From assembly GCF_041504345.1 (NCBI RefSeq), contig NZ_CP167894.1:682001-746000 (forward strand): a stretch of DNA of 64,000 nucleotides, read 5' to 3'. The stretch comes from Vibrio sp. BS-M-Sm-2 (GTDB taxonomy: Bacteria; Pseudomonadota; Gammaproteobacteria; Enterobacterales; Vibrionaceae). A program made the position numbers and the translations under genes. Positions within the stretch are counted from its first letter, which is position 1. Every line of letters begins with the position of its first letter. Below are positions 44,601 to 52,954 of the stretch, in pieces. The notes below the pieces were generated by a model. It had not been told where the DNA came from and ran no database searches. It saw nothing but the letters and a program-made list of their open reading frames with translations.

Positions 44601-45155
44601 ATCCAGTCGGTTGGCTTCACCTTGTACATGGAAATGCTTGAACAAGCGGTTGAAGCATTGAAGGAAGGTCGAGAGCCATCACTTGATGACCTACTGCGTG
44701 AACAAACTGAAATTGAGATGCGCCTGCCTGCACTGTTGCCTGATGACTACATCCCAGACATCAATACACGTTTGTCTACCTATAAGCGTATTGCGAGTGT
44801 GAGTGACACCGACGAATTGGCCGAGTTGAAAGTCGAGCTGATTGATCGCTTCGGCCTTCTGCCTGATGCAACCAAGAACTTGTTGTCAGTTTCTGAGCTA
44901 AAATTAGCCGCGGCGTCAATCAAAGCGAAGAAAATTGAAGCGCACGATAAGGGTGGATTCTTAGAATTCTACCCGGATGCTGACATAAACCCGGCCTACC
45001 TTGTTAAACTGTTGCAATCTCAACCGCAAAAGTTTTCAATGGAAGGACCAACAAAGTTCAAGTTTACGATACCATTGGTCGACAGACGGAAACGAATTCA
45101 ATTTGTTAGTGATTTATTGGGCGAATTCAGACAAAACTTGCTGCCTTCAGCATAA
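41693..45155 (+). pseudogene. mfd: Transcription-repair coupling factor Mfd, split by a one-base frameshift
   Basis: Mfd displaces RNA polymerase stalled at DNA damage and recruits UvrA. The first frame (41693-42883) holds the UvrB-like N-terminal module (VALFPDWETLPYDSFSPH). The second (to 45155) holds the rest of domain 3, the RNA-polymerase-interacting domain (VVHIDHGIGRYIGLQTLE), the RecG-like motor (DVGFGKTEVAMRAAF, DEEHRFGV, TATPIPRT, RGRVGRSHHQAYAYLL) and the C-terminal UvrA-surface domain. The family reads SEGRREAL where this DNA reads GGTCGTCAGTGAAGC. Removing A at 42879 restores it. The span is 3463 bases, 3n+1, giving 1153 residues, near E. coli's 1148. As read, translation stops after 396 residues. 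Confidence 0.95.
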
Positions 45156-45217
45156 GACCCAATCCACTGCACATATAAATTATCCGGCCGGTAGTTCGGC
45201 TGGAAGACGGAGTAAAA

Positions 45218-45985
45218 ATGAAAAGACTGATCCCACTGCTACTATTGTTCGTCTCACTGCCAAGTTTGGCGCAGAGACAATTTGATATAGAAGTGATCAT
45301 TTTCAAGCGCGCAGTTGATGCAGAGAAAGTGAATGAGTCTTGGCCAAATACACAGCCAAAGATTTCGCTTGAACGCGTTGGTTCATTTCAAGACACCCAA
45401 TACCGAGCAAAGAAAGGCGTAAAAATGCTTCCTTACTCGGAATACAAGTTAACACCTCAGAAAGACAAGCTACGTAAACACGCAGGCTTTGAAGTCCTGA
45501 TGCATACGGCTTGGCGTCAAGGTGACCAAGGTAAGAGCTCAGCACCTGTTTTCCACATTCAAGCAGGTAAAGACTTCTCTAAACAGTTTAATGCTGACGG
45601 TTCTGAGAAAGGTGCAGTAACTACAGCAAATGCCGATGGCTTCCAAGAAGAGACTATTGATAAGCCACTCTACGAATTAGACGGTAAGCTGCAAATCTAC
45701 GTACAGCACTACCTATATGCTGAAACGACCCTAGATTTAAAAGCACCAAGCGTTCGTGAAGTCACTCTACAAGAACAACAAATCGAGCTAGACTCACCAG
45801 TAAGCGGTGCCGAAAGCAATGTCCAGGTGGGTAATCTAACCGAAATCTCTCCAACCGTTGAAGTGGAAGAGTTCCTTAAGAGCTACCGCATGGACCAAAA
45901 ACGTCGTATGCGCAGTACAGAAACTCACTACCTTGACCACCCGCTTCTTGGCATGGTGATTCAAGTTCGTCGCGTCGCTCAGTAA
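45218..45985 (+). CDS. csiV: Peptidoglycan-binding protein CsiV
   Basis: This 255-residue periplasmic protein has a signal peptide (residues 1-18, MKRLIPLLLLFVSLPSLA). The mature part begins QRQFDIEVIIFKR and ends near HYLDHPLLGMVIQVRRV. Sequence and position after mfd match V. cholerae CsiV, reported to bind peptidoglycan and to be needed for PBP1A/LpoA-dependent wall synthesis. It lies 62 bases after mfd with its own SD (CGGAG). The start ATG is 45218. The family assignment is from memory of the gene neighbourhood and sequence style. Confidence 0.75.
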   Translation: MKRLIPLLLLFVSLPSLAQRQFDIEVIIFKRAVDAEKVNESWPNTQPKISLERVGSFQDTQYRAKKGVKMLPYSEYKLTPQKDKLRKHAGFEVLMHTAWRQGDQGKSSAPVFHIQAGKDFSKQFNADGSEKGAVTTANADGFQEETIDKPLYELDGKLQIYVQHYLYAETTLDLKAPSVREVTLQEQQIELDSPVSGAESNVQVGNLTEISPTVEVEEFLKSYRMDQKRRMRSTETHYLDHPLLGMVIQVRRVAQ

Positions 45986-46055
45986 CCAGCCCAGAGATAT
46001 AGCGACTGAACCAGTTACTCTGTTGGCGCCCAAGCTATACTCATATTAATCATTC

Positions 46056-46083
46056 AAAACGCCCTCCATTGTGAGGGCGTTTT
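46056..46083 (+). terminator. Terminator of csiV
   Basis: AAAACGCCCTC and GAGGGCGTTTT form a perfect 11-bp stem with a six-base loop, then TATTA, about 70 bases past the csiV stop. Confidence 0.9.
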
Positions 46084-46136
46084 ATTAAGTGCTGGCTACT
46101 TTCAGCAGGTACTTATAAATTTAATTGGTACACCCT

Positions 46137-46682
46137 ATGAGCCCTGAATTTCAGATCAACACACAAAACCTCAGTCTGAAGATTATTGAAGCTTCCGATG
46201 CTCAAAAGTTTTCACAGCTCATCAAGTCCTCCCCTAGCTTGCTGCCATGGGTCGACTGGTGCCACGATGAGTTTTCTATCGTCGAAGCAGAAAAATTCAT
46301 TCTGGCAACTCGTTTAAATTGGGTCAAAGCCGACGCGTTTGGCTTTGGTATCTTTGAGCGAGAAAGCGATAAACTTGTCGGCATGGTGGCGGTCAATGAG
46401 CTTTACCACACCTTTAATATGGCGAGTTTAGGTTATTGGGTTGGTGATGAATTTCAAAGAAAAGGGATCGCCAAAGAAGCGATGCTAGCCCTATTCGAAT
46501 TTTGCTTCGCACAACTGAAGTTAACGCGTTTAGAGATTGTCTGTGATACCGAGAACTTACCCAGCCAAAAGCTGATAGAGAAGTGTGGAGCCGAAAGAGA
46601 AACCATTGCCAAGAATCGATTTCTGTTTAACGGTAAGCCAAAAGATGGCGTGGTTTATTCTGTGCTACCTCCAACCTCTTAA
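46137..46682 (+). CDS. GNAT N-acetyltransferase, RimL-like
   Basis: This 181-residue GNAT-fold enzyme has a RimL/RimJ-like sequence: VGMVAVNELYHTFNMASLGYWV, then the acetyl-CoA loop FQRKGIAKEAMLALFEFCF (Q/RxxGxA form) and the late segment EIVCDTENLPSQKLIEKCGA. It probably acetylates a protein or small-molecule amine with acetyl-CoA; the substrate cannot be read. ATG 46137 is preferred over an upstream TTG. It is a single gene between two terminators. Confidence 0.9.
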   Translation: MSPEFQINTQNLSLKIIEASDAQKFSQLIKSSPSLLPWVDWCHDEFSIVEAEKFILATRLNWVKADAFGFGIFERESDKLVGMVAVNELYHTFNMASLGYWVGDEFQRKGIAKEAMLALFEFCFAQLKLTRLEIVCDTENLPSQKLIEKCGAERETIAKNRFLFNGKPKDGVVYSVLPPTS

Positions 46683-46729
46683 CGCTTTAGTTAGTTTGCA
46701 ACCAGCGATAGCACGTAATCGACACGATC

Positions 46730-46757
46730 AAAAAAGAGCTCCGAAGAGCTCTTTTTT
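46730..46757. terminator. Bidirectional terminator between the GNAT gene and ndh
   Basis: AAAAAAGAGCTC and GAGCTCTTTTTT form a perfect 12-bp stem; the loop is CGAA (TTCG on the minus strand). T runs follow on both strands. Confidence 0.93.
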
Positions 46758-46762
46758 ATTAT

Positions 46763-46792
46763 CAGCGTAAGCCCCTTAGAGGGCTTACCTGA
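46763..46792 (-). other. Second hairpin just after the ndh stop
   Basis: GTAAGCCC (46767-46774) and GGGCTTAC (46781-46788) form a perfect 8-bp stem around CTTAGA, extended by TCAG/CTGA past a one-base bulge. It has no T run of its own but stands immediately before the UUCG-loop terminator on the ndh transcript. It may protect the mRNA 3' end. Confidence 0.65.
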
Positions 46793-48082
46793 TTAGTGAA
46801 GCTTTAGGTTTGGACGAAGTACACGGTTAATACGACCAACCAACATCATCAGTGATGTTTTGATTAAGCCGTGAAGCGCCATCTGGTGCATGCGGTACAA
46901 AGAGATGTAAACCACACGAGCAATACGACCTTCAACCATCATCGAACCTTTGGTCAGGTTACCCATCAAGCTACCTACTGTAGAGAAACGGCTTAGTGAA
47001 ACCAGCGAGCCTTTGTCTTTGTAGATGTAGTCTTTCAGGTCACGACCATTCAACTTAGCAATGATGTTGCTGAATGCACAACTTGCCATTTGGTGAGCCG
47101 CTTGTGCACGTGGTGGTACAAATGAACCATCAGCTTGGGTACATTGTGCCAAGTCACCGATAGCAAAAATGTTGTTATCCAGTGTCGTTTGCAGCGTATT
47201 TTTCACAACCAGTTGGTTGATACGGTTAGTCTCAAGACCACCGATATCTTTCATGAAGTCCGGCGCTTTAATACCTGCCGCCCATACCATGATTTGAGCA
47301 GGGATCTTATCACCGTCTTTGGTTGTTAGACCATCAGCATCAGCTTGAGTCACCATAGTATTAGTACGAACGTTCACACCAAGCTTTGTTAGCTCAGAAT
47401 GTGCAGCGCTTGAAATTCGAGGAGGTAGCGCTGGAAGAATACGCTCACCTGCTTCAACAAGGTTAACATTCAGCTTGCTTGAATCTAGATCACCGAAGCC
47501 GTAGGTGCGAAGCTCTTTAACTGCGTTGTGTAGCTCTGCAGAAAGCTCAACACCTGTCGCACCTGCACCAACAATCGCGATGTCTACCGTACCTTGACCG
47601 TTCTTAGCATGAAGCTTTAAGAACTGGTTGTTCATTTCAGTACGGAAACGGTGCGCTTGTTCTGGGCTATCAAGGAAAATACAGTTGTCACGAACACCTG
47701 GAGTGTTGAAGTCGTTCGACGTTGAACCTAGCGCCATAACAAGAATATCGTATTCAAGTTCACGGCTTGGCATCAGCAGTTCACCGTGCTCGTCGGTCAA
47801 CTCACTCAATGCAATCACTTTACGATCACGATCGATATCGTTCAGGCTGCCCATTTGGAAATCGAAGTAATGGTTTTTTGCGTGCGCGCGGTAGCTTAAT
47901 GCATCAACACCTTCATCCAGTGAGCCAGTTGCTACTTCATGAAGTAATGGTTTCCATAGGTGGCTTGCTTTACGGTCTACCAGAGTGATCTGGGCACGTT
48001 TCTTACGACCTAAAGTGCGGCCTAGCTTAGTTGCTAGTTCTAAACCACCAGCACCGCCGCCTACTACGATAATTTTTGTCAC
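46793..48082 (-). CDS. ndh: Type II NADH dehydrogenase (NDH-2)
   Basis: NDH-2 oxidises NADH and reduces quinone without pumping ions. The FAD-binding motif is [16 protein letters not shown] at the N-terminus. The NADH-binding motif [19 protein letters not shown] is near residue 170, with FAIGDLAQC near the quinone site. The C-terminal helix (about 385-420) is amphipathic for membrane attachment. At 429 residues it matches E. coli Ndh. A possible FNR site lies about 270 bases upstream of the start. Confidence 0.96.
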   Translation of the reverse strand: MTKIIVVGGGAGGLELATKLGRTLGRKKRAQITLVDRKASHLWKPLLHEVATGSLDEGVDALSYRAHAKNHYFDFQMGSLNDIDRDRKVIALSELTDEHGELLMPSRELEYDILVMALGSTSNDFNTPGVRDNCIFLDSPEQAHRFRTEMNNQFLKLHAKNGQGTVDIAIVGAGATGVELSAELHNAVKELRTYGFGDLDSSKLNVNLVEAGERILPALPPRISSAAHSELTKLGVNVRTNTMVTQADADGLTTKDGDKIPAQIMVWAAGIKAPDFMKDIGGLETNRINQLVVKNTLQTTLDNNIFAIGDLAQCTQADGSFVPPRAQAAHQMASCAFSNIIAKLNGRDLKDYIYKDKGSLVSLSRFSTVGSLMGNLTKGSMMVEGRIARVVYISLYRMHQMALHGLIKTSLMMLVGRINRVLRPNLKLH

Positions 48083-48347
48083 AATGACAATCCTCTACAA
48101 AATGAATAAATGGGGCTCGGCTCGATTACTCCAACCGATAAATTCTATGTATCTACTCGGCCTTGTTGATAAGGCTGTGACATATTGGATAACCGCGAAA
48201 AAGAATAACGACAGCTCACCGAGTAGTTAGAGGGATTACAAACAACAAACATTCGTTTGTCGCTTTGCTCACATGGATAAAAAAGGCGTCTAGCTGAGAG
48301 ATAGAGCGCAAATAATGGGCAAGTTTTTCACTCGCTCTCAATTTTTT

Positions 48348-48361
48348 TTGATATTTGTCAA
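48348..48361. promoter_or_regulatory. FNR-like site upstream of ndh
   Basis: TTGATATTTGTCAA matches the FNR consensus TTGAT-N4-ATCAA with one mismatch. E. coli ndh is repressed by FNR without oxygen, so position and sequence agree. On the minus strand the site contains TTGACA, a perfect -35 hexamer, but I found no convincing -10 at 17 bases. Confidence 0.5.
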
Positions 48362-48523
48362 AATATTTTGCTTGGGAACATTATATATAGCAAAAAGATG
48401 ACCGCAACAAAAATCCTTACCCACAATGAGGATTCGCCACAAAATAGTTAACGTTTGCGCAAGCTCGCTAACATAGCGGCTACGATAGCATCATCAATAG
48501 TAACCTTTGTTATCCAGATACAA

Positions 48524-48553
48524 AAAAGCAGCACCCAAACGAGTGCTGCTTTT
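48524..48553 (-). terminator. Terminator of ycfP
   Basis: AAAAGCAGCAC and GTGCTGCTTTT form a perfect 11-bp stem with an eight-base loop and a T run on the minus strand, about 20 bases past the ycfP stop. Confidence 0.92.
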
Positions 48554-48572
48554 ATAAAATAACCAGAATAAT

Positions 48573-49112
48573 TTAAGCGTTTTTAAATGCTTTCATTGCC
48601 TGAAGATGTTGAGAGATCTTTTTGAATTTATGACTCTCTTTATCGTCCCAGATTACGTCGTAGTAATCTTCTAGCGCTGCAGCCGTTTTGGAGTTATCGT
48701 GAATTTCGTCTTCACGAGAAAGCACCACTAGGCAGCGACCTTTGTTTTTCATACGGTACTGCTCAACACACTTGGTCGCAATATCTTCGTACTCTTCAGG
48801 ACGGTCAATTCGACCTACCATGTTGTTTTCAGGTTGCAAGTTTGGATTGAAAATCACCTGCTTAATACCACACAAGAAACCAATGCGCTCAGACCAAAAA
48901 CCACCTAAGCCTACACCACAAATAATTGGATGCGGATCGTCGGATTGCTCTATCACTTTATGCACTTCTTTAAGCAAATGTTGCATATCGTGTTTTGGAT
49001 GCAAAGTACTGTAGTTGATGAAACGAACGTCATCATCAATGAATTGCAACTGCAGTATTTTTTCGTGATTGCCCGGGCTTGTTGAGTCGAAGCCATGTAG
49101 ATAGATAATCAT
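48573..49112 (-). CDS. ycfP: YcfP family alpha/beta-hydrolase-fold protein
   Basis: This 179-residue protein aligns with E. coli YcfP throughout: [44 protein letters not shown] and [11 protein letters not shown]. The alpha/beta-hydrolase nucleophile elbow reads GVGLGG, so the usual catalytic Ser is Leu or absent. Other features of the fold, HGF and a late HKF His, remain. The function is unknown; it may be non-enzymatic. It is the next gene to ndh on the same strand, as in E. coli, but separated by its own terminator. Confidence 0.92.
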   Translation of the reverse strand: MIIYLHGFDSTSPGNHEKILQLQFIDDDVRFINYSTLHPKHDMQHLLKEVHKVIEQSDDPHPIICGVGLGGFWSERIGFLCGIKQVIFNPNLQPENNMVGRIDRPEEYEDIATKCVEQYRMKNKGRCLVVLSREDEIHDNSKTAAALEDYYDVIWDDKESHKFKKISQHLQAMKAFKNA

Positions 49113-49220
49113 TGTACCTCCCCCATTGAATATTGGTACGTTTTGATCAATCTAACACGAAAAACAAGGTTTTAAAGGGAAGACCACCGAAATTATATTT
49201 TTCACTTCCTAAACGTGATC

Positions 49221-50075
49221 CTAGCTACATAAAGTGTGACTTAGAGCCTCTGCTTCCTGCAAATAACTTTCATCGCCCCAAAGCTGATGAGCAAGTAAAT
49301 ACCAAAGCATTGCCATCATTTGGCTTCTCGGTAACCATGCTTCTACACCATCGAGCCAAGGTTGAACATCATGGATGCCTCGCAGCTGGCAGTACTTCTC
49401 AACCGCTTCAGTGGCCTGCACTCCAGTAACCGCAATGGTCAGGGTTAAGTCGAGCCTAGGGTCGGCTAGCGCGGCGTATTCCCAGTCGATAATCTTAATA
49501 CCGTCACTGTTTCTCACTAGGTTATAACCACCTAAATCAAAATGGCACAAAGACAGGTCGACATTGGTAACACTCGGGGCCACGCGCCACTCTTGATAAA
49601 TCTTAGTGCAGATTTCGGTCTTATGAATAGCATCAAGCTGCAGCCAATAGTGGTCGACTCGCGCTGTGAAACTGAATGGTTGCAGTGGTAATCGCGCAGT
49701 ATTAACCAGATGTACAGAGATCAACGTTTTCAACAGGTCATCGAGTTCTAGATCTTCGTAAAGCGTCTCACCAGCGATCCACTCAACCAGTAGCCCCTGC
49801 TCATTGACCACGATAGGGCTTGGACCGATGCCAAGACGCTCAATTGCAGACAGCACTTGAAACTCTTCATGACGAGAGATGAAGAACGCTTTGGTGATAG
49901 GTGTGGTTGGCCGCCAAACGTAAGCAGTGCCATCGGCAGCTACTAGCTTCCAACATCGATTGGTCAATCCACCAGTTAGTGTCTGCGCTCTGGCTGGAGG
50001 CTCAGAAAAGTAACCATCAAGCGAACTCAAACTGGTATCAAGAAGCTTAGCCTCAGACCAAGAAAAAATTGCCAT
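49221..50075 (-). CDS. Aminoglycoside-phosphotransferase-fold kinase, ThiK-like
   Basis: This 284-residue protein kinase-like (APH/choline kinase) enzyme shows a glycine-rich loop region LTGGLTNRCWKL near residue 33, an ATP lysine in YVWRP, the Brenner motif LCHFDLGGYNLV (HxDxxxxN) and the metal site KIIDWEYAALADPRLDL. In the E. coli lpoB-thiK-nagZ-ycfP string this position is thiamine kinase ThiK, so thiamine phosphorylation is likely but not proven. Here it is adjacent to ycfP with no nagZ between. It starts with ATG at 50075. Confidence 0.8.
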   Translation of the reverse strand: MAIFSWSEAKLLDTSLSSLDGYFSEPPARAQTLTGGLTNRCWKLVAADGTAYVWRPTTPITKAFFISRHEEFQVLSAIERLGIGPSPIVVNEQGLLVEWIAGETLYEDLELDDLLKTLISVHLVNTARLPLQPFSFTARVDHYWLQLDAIHKTEICTKIYQEWRVAPSVTNVDLSLCHFDLGGYNLVRNSDGIKIIDWEYAALADPRLDLTLTIAVTGVQATEAVEKYCQLRGIHDVQPWLDGVEAWLPRSQMMAMLWYLLAHQLWGDESYLQEAEALSHTLCS

Positions 50076-50115
50076 TGCTTATTCCCTATAAACGTCTTCA
50101 TTTCCCTACAAAAAA

Positions 50116-50138
50116 GACACTGACCAAAAGCCAGTGTC
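50116..50138 (-). terminator. Terminator between lpoB and the ThiK-like gene
   Basis: GACACTG and CAGTGTC pair around ACCAAAAGC. On the minus strand the stem runs into TTTTTT. It lies 140 bases past lpoB and 40 bases before the kinase start. Confidence 0.8.
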
Positions 50139-50178
50139 TCTTAATAAACAGCGCATCATGTGCTGCATTGGCGTACGA

Positions 50179-50265
50179 CCAACCTATATGCAGCCAAGAT
50201 TGAACACTGTCAAGCTTATGGTCAGCCAAGACTAGACGCTGTCAAAACTGGCTGCGTATAGTTGG
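50179..50265. repeat. Long inverted repeat enclosing a 24-base direct repeat
   Basis: The outer arms (50179-50195 and 50250-50265) pair over 16 bases with one bulge and one U-G. Inside are two direct copies of CAGCCAAGA-N7-CTGTCAA at 50191-50214 and 50223-50246 (19 of 24 identical, period 32). Each copy holds TTGACA on the minus strand. From the downstream copy, 19 bases separate TTGACA from TATAGG. CAGCCA of the second copy can alternatively pair with TGGCTG at 50249-50254, so two folds compete. Confidence 0.65.
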
Positions 50266-50278
50266 CGAGTAAGCGAGA

Positions 50279-50869
50279 TTAAAGACCCAGTAGGCTCTTA
50301 GATTGTTGCTTACGGATTTCGGTCTCGTCAGCCCATTCAATCAAGCCAGACTCAAGATCCATTAGACGCATGGTCATTTTGTAGTATACGTCTTCATCGC
50401 TACCCGCTTTCTTAACGATGCTTGATAGATTGCCGTACAACATGTACTGAGCGCCAACCATTTTACCGAACTGAATAGCTGAGCTTTGGTTCACTAGCTC
50501 ATCGTTGTTTTGGAAATTCAATTGCTCACGAACAGACTCAACACGGTCCATATCAACAAAACGGAACTTACCAGAGTTCAGCATTTTAGTACTAATGGTA
50601 TCAGTGATTGACTCTGTATCGATATGCTCACTCGTTTTGTTCTTGATTCGCTCTACAAACACGATTGGACGCTGTTCACGAGTAATGTAAGCCACTGAAC
50701 CAGACGCCATCATGCTATCGACCATTTCACCCGCAATCGTTTGAAGGTCAGTTGAACCGAAATCGATTGTCGTGGTTTCTACTGCTTGTGCATCACCGTA
50801 GCTTACCTTGTTCGAACAACCGCCTAAAATAACCGCTAAACCTAGTAGCGCAATGACACTCTTTTTCAT
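50279..50869 (-). CDS. lpoB: Outer-membrane lipoprotein LpoB family (PBP activator)
   Basis: LpoB activates the class A synthase PBP1B from the outer membrane. This 196-residue protein has a lipoprotein signal with lipobox LGGC (Cys18) and +2 Ser, which favours outer-membrane sorting by Lol. The folded domain carries FVERIKNKTSEHIDTESIT, GKFRFVDMDRV and GAQYMLYGNLSSIV, as in the LpoB fold. It lacks the long Pro-rich spacer of E. coli LpoB, so its reach through the periplasm would be shorter. It is third in the COG3014-ycfL-lpoB series. Confidence 0.85.
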   Translation of the reverse strand: MKKSVIALLGLAVILGGCSNKVSYGDAQAVETTTIDFGSTDLQTIAGEMVDSMMASGSVAYITREQRPIVFVERIKNKTSEHIDTESITDTISTKMLNSGKFRFVDMDRVESVREQLNFQNNDELVNQSSAIQFGKMVGAQYMLYGNLSSIVKKAGSDEDVYYKMTMRLMDLESGLIEWADETEIRKQQSKSLLGL

Positions 50870-50955
50870 TTTGTTTCCTCAACTTATCACTGAGTGGGGT
50901 TACCCACACTCTTAAATTCTTGTATTTACGAATCATTAGACCCGTTTAATCTAAC

Positions 50956-51339
50956 TTACTGCTCTCGGAACTGGACTCTGAACTGAGTCGCTTTCGGGTT
51001 TACCGACACTTCCGACAACGAAATACTTTCAAAACCACGAACAATCGCTTGCTTCCAAGGGCCTTGCTTTAGGTTGACCTCAAGCCCGGCATCGTCGTAC
51101 CAGTAAAAACGATAAAGGATATGTTGATCGCCCTTATAGTTACTGTTTAAACGAACGATTCCTCGCGTATGACCGTCGACCAGATCAGTGCGGATATCTT
51201 CAACCTGTAAACGGCTGCCCAATACCTTGTCACCAAAGAAAACGTTCTGAGTCAGGCTATCGACCCTTACACCAGCTGTATTATCTGCACAACCAGCCAG
51301 AGCCATCACCGCTGCTAAGCTCACTAACCACTTTTTCAT
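50956..51339 (-). CDS. ycfL: YcfL-like lipoprotein (DUF1425)
   Basis: This 127-residue lipoprotein has signal MKKWLVSLAAVMALAGC (Cys17) and a small beta domain ending QFRVQFREQ; the block LQVEDIRTDLVDGHTRGIV is typical of the YcfL family. Its function is unknown. Position before lpoB is conserved with E. coli. Its start overlaps the stop of the COG3014 gene by one base (51339), so translation is probably coupled. Confidence 0.85.
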   Translation of the reverse strand: MKKWLVSLAAVMALAGCADNTAGVRVDSLTQNVFFGDKVLGSRLQVEDIRTDLVDGHTRGIVRLNSNYKGDQHILYRFYWYDDAGLEVNLKQGPWKQAIVRGFESISLSEVSVNPKATQFRVQFREQ

Positions 51340-52730
51340 TACAGCCTCCCTAGCTGTTTATGCCACATTGTTGCGTTGTTTCCTTGTCGAGAAATCCACA
51401 CCAAGGTGGTTTGCCCTTCTCGAATATCAAAGTCATATGTTTTAGCGCCCGCTTCCAACGTATATTGACCGTTGTTTGCTACAAACGTGCTGCTCTTAAT
51501 CTCTGCAGGTAATGATTGCCAACTACGTGTGTCTGGTTGCTCTGTCAGTGTGTTCCACACGTTGAACAAAATATTGCCGACATCATCGCCTTTGGTGGCT
51601 TCTTTACGAATGCGATCTTTCGCGACTACGCGTAGCGCTTGGCGAATAACAATGCTCGTCATACGCTCGGATAAATCATTCTGCGCCATTGCATTTACGT
51701 CAGTGATCAAATGCTCTTGTAGCGGTTGCCCACTGATTCGCAACGCAGAAAAACGCTCTACGTTTTGGCTTGGGTAATATGGCAGCGCAAGAGAGTATAT
51801 TGCTCCCTGATCGCGACTGTCATAAACAGGTAAATCTAGTCGCCAACTGTCCATAGCTTGCACAGCGCTCTGCTCTTGGAGAACAATTACTCGCCCTTCA
51901 CCTGCACCAAGCTTAGATGATTGCTTGTAACGCTTTTCCAATGTCGCTAAATCTTGTCTCATCCCTAAACGAGCGGCTGTTGCCATGGTTCTATCTATAA
52001 TTTCTTGGTTGTTTGGCATCACAGCCAAAGCACGACGATAGTCAACATAAGCGCTGTTTAGATCATTCGAAGCTTCATAAAGCAGACCAGACAAGAACAT
52101 CAGATACGCATTTTGTACCGACTGCAGTTTTTTACCCGCATCAGGATAATTAGAAAGGATGCTACCCACATTGGCAGACAAACCCTGCTTCTTCGCATCG
52201 TTGGCTGCGCGATCTAACTCGGCTTCACGTTGCTTCTTTGCTTGTTCTTGAACTTGATTGGCGCGACGCATTTCGATCACCGCACCTTCTAAATCATTTT
52301 TCTTAAGGTAATTTAATCCGAGATATAGATGAAGAAAGCCCAACTCATAATCGGCTGGCACATACTCGGTAATATTGTCATTCACTGCCAACGCACCAAC
52401 ACTGGTTGCGCTGTCTGAGATTGAGATCACCGCTTTTCGTTGCTGCTCGGTTACTGCTTGATCAGCCACTTCAAACGAAGACTTACTCTCAGGGTATTTT
52501 TGATCCAGCAGATTAATTCTGCCTCTTTCAAAATTATCAAGGATGTCGCCTGCCGTGTAATCTGGTAGATCTTGCTGAGCCTTTGAATAATCTCCAGACT
52601 TAACGGCTTGGTAGATCGCTTTGTTTTGCGCACTGTAATGACTGAACAGGCTTCCTGCAGACATACTCGCACAACCCGCGGTCAACGCTGATAACAGGGC
52701 AATGGAAGCGAATCTAAACTGTTGCTTCAC
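51339..52730 (-). CDS. COG3014 family TPR lipoprotein
   Basis: This 463-residue lipoprotein has signal MKQQFRFASIALLSALTAGC (Cys20). TPR-like helical pairs follow through about residue 260, including LGFLHLYLGLNYLKKNDLEG and LSGLLYEASNDLNSAYVDYR. The C-terminal part is beta-rich with a conserved WRLDLPVYDSRD stretch. Function is unknown; gene order with ycfL and lpoB suggests a cell-wall or outer-membrane role. This gene is not present in the E. coli hinT-ycfL-lpoB string. Confidence 0.8.
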   Translation of the reverse strand: MKQQFRFASIALLSALTAGCASMSAGSLFSHYSAQNKAIYQAVKSGDYSKAQQDLPDYTAGDILDNFERGRINLLDQKYPESKSSFEVADQAVTEQQRKAVISISDSATSVGALAVNDNITEYVPADYELGFLHLYLGLNYLKKNDLEGAVIEMRRANQVQEQAKKQREAELDRAANDAKKQGLSANVGSILSNYPDAGKKLQSVQNAYLMFLSGLLYEASNDLNSAYVDYRRALAVMPNNQEIIDRTMATAARLGMRQDLATLEKRYKQSSKLGAGEGRVIVLQEQSAVQAMDSWRLDLPVYDSRDQGAIYSLALPYYPSQNVERFSALRISGQPLQEHLITDVNAMAQNDLSERMTSIVIRQALRVVAKDRIRKEATKGDDVGNILFNVWNTLTEQPDTRSWQSLPAEIKSSTFVANNGQYTLEAGAKTYDFDIREGQTTLVWISRQGNNATMWHKQLGRL

Positions 52731-52954
52731 TTATCGTCTCCGTGCATGTTTAAAATGCCAACTTTAGTTAGTTGTCTCATTATCAAAACGAAACGTGTTG
52801 TAAAAAGGATCTCAAGCCAGTTGAAACCCTACCGATTTAGCCTCGGCCTAGGCGATGCCGACATTCAGACAACAGATAGAACTTAAAGTTGGCATACAAA
52901 CTACAAATTTTCCAACTAACTACTTGCGTTAGCCCGCTAATGAGCTCGCTTAAA

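Larger units (their letters stand above)
48083..48572. other. 490-base gap upstream of ndh
   Basis: The gap holds the ndh promoter region, an FNR-like dyad at 48348-48361, a small ACAAAC/GTTTGT hairpin near 48245-48260, AT-rich DNA at 48340-48395, and the ycfP terminator at 48524-48553. The sequence CTAGCTGAGAGATAGAGCGC and its surroundings show no open frame or tRNA. The ndh leader would be unusually long if the FNR-like site marks the promoter. Confidence 0.45.

Noticed and set aside
42840..45155. Separate helicase gene starting at an internal ATG
   Set aside because: The sequence before and after the break is continuous Mfd in two frames. The internal ATG is in the wrong frame for the first part and matches no family start.
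48449..48470. PurR-like half-site AACGTTTGCGCAA upstream of ndh
   Set aside because: Only one half matches the consensus; the left arm (GTTAACG) does not, and no purine gene is adjacent.
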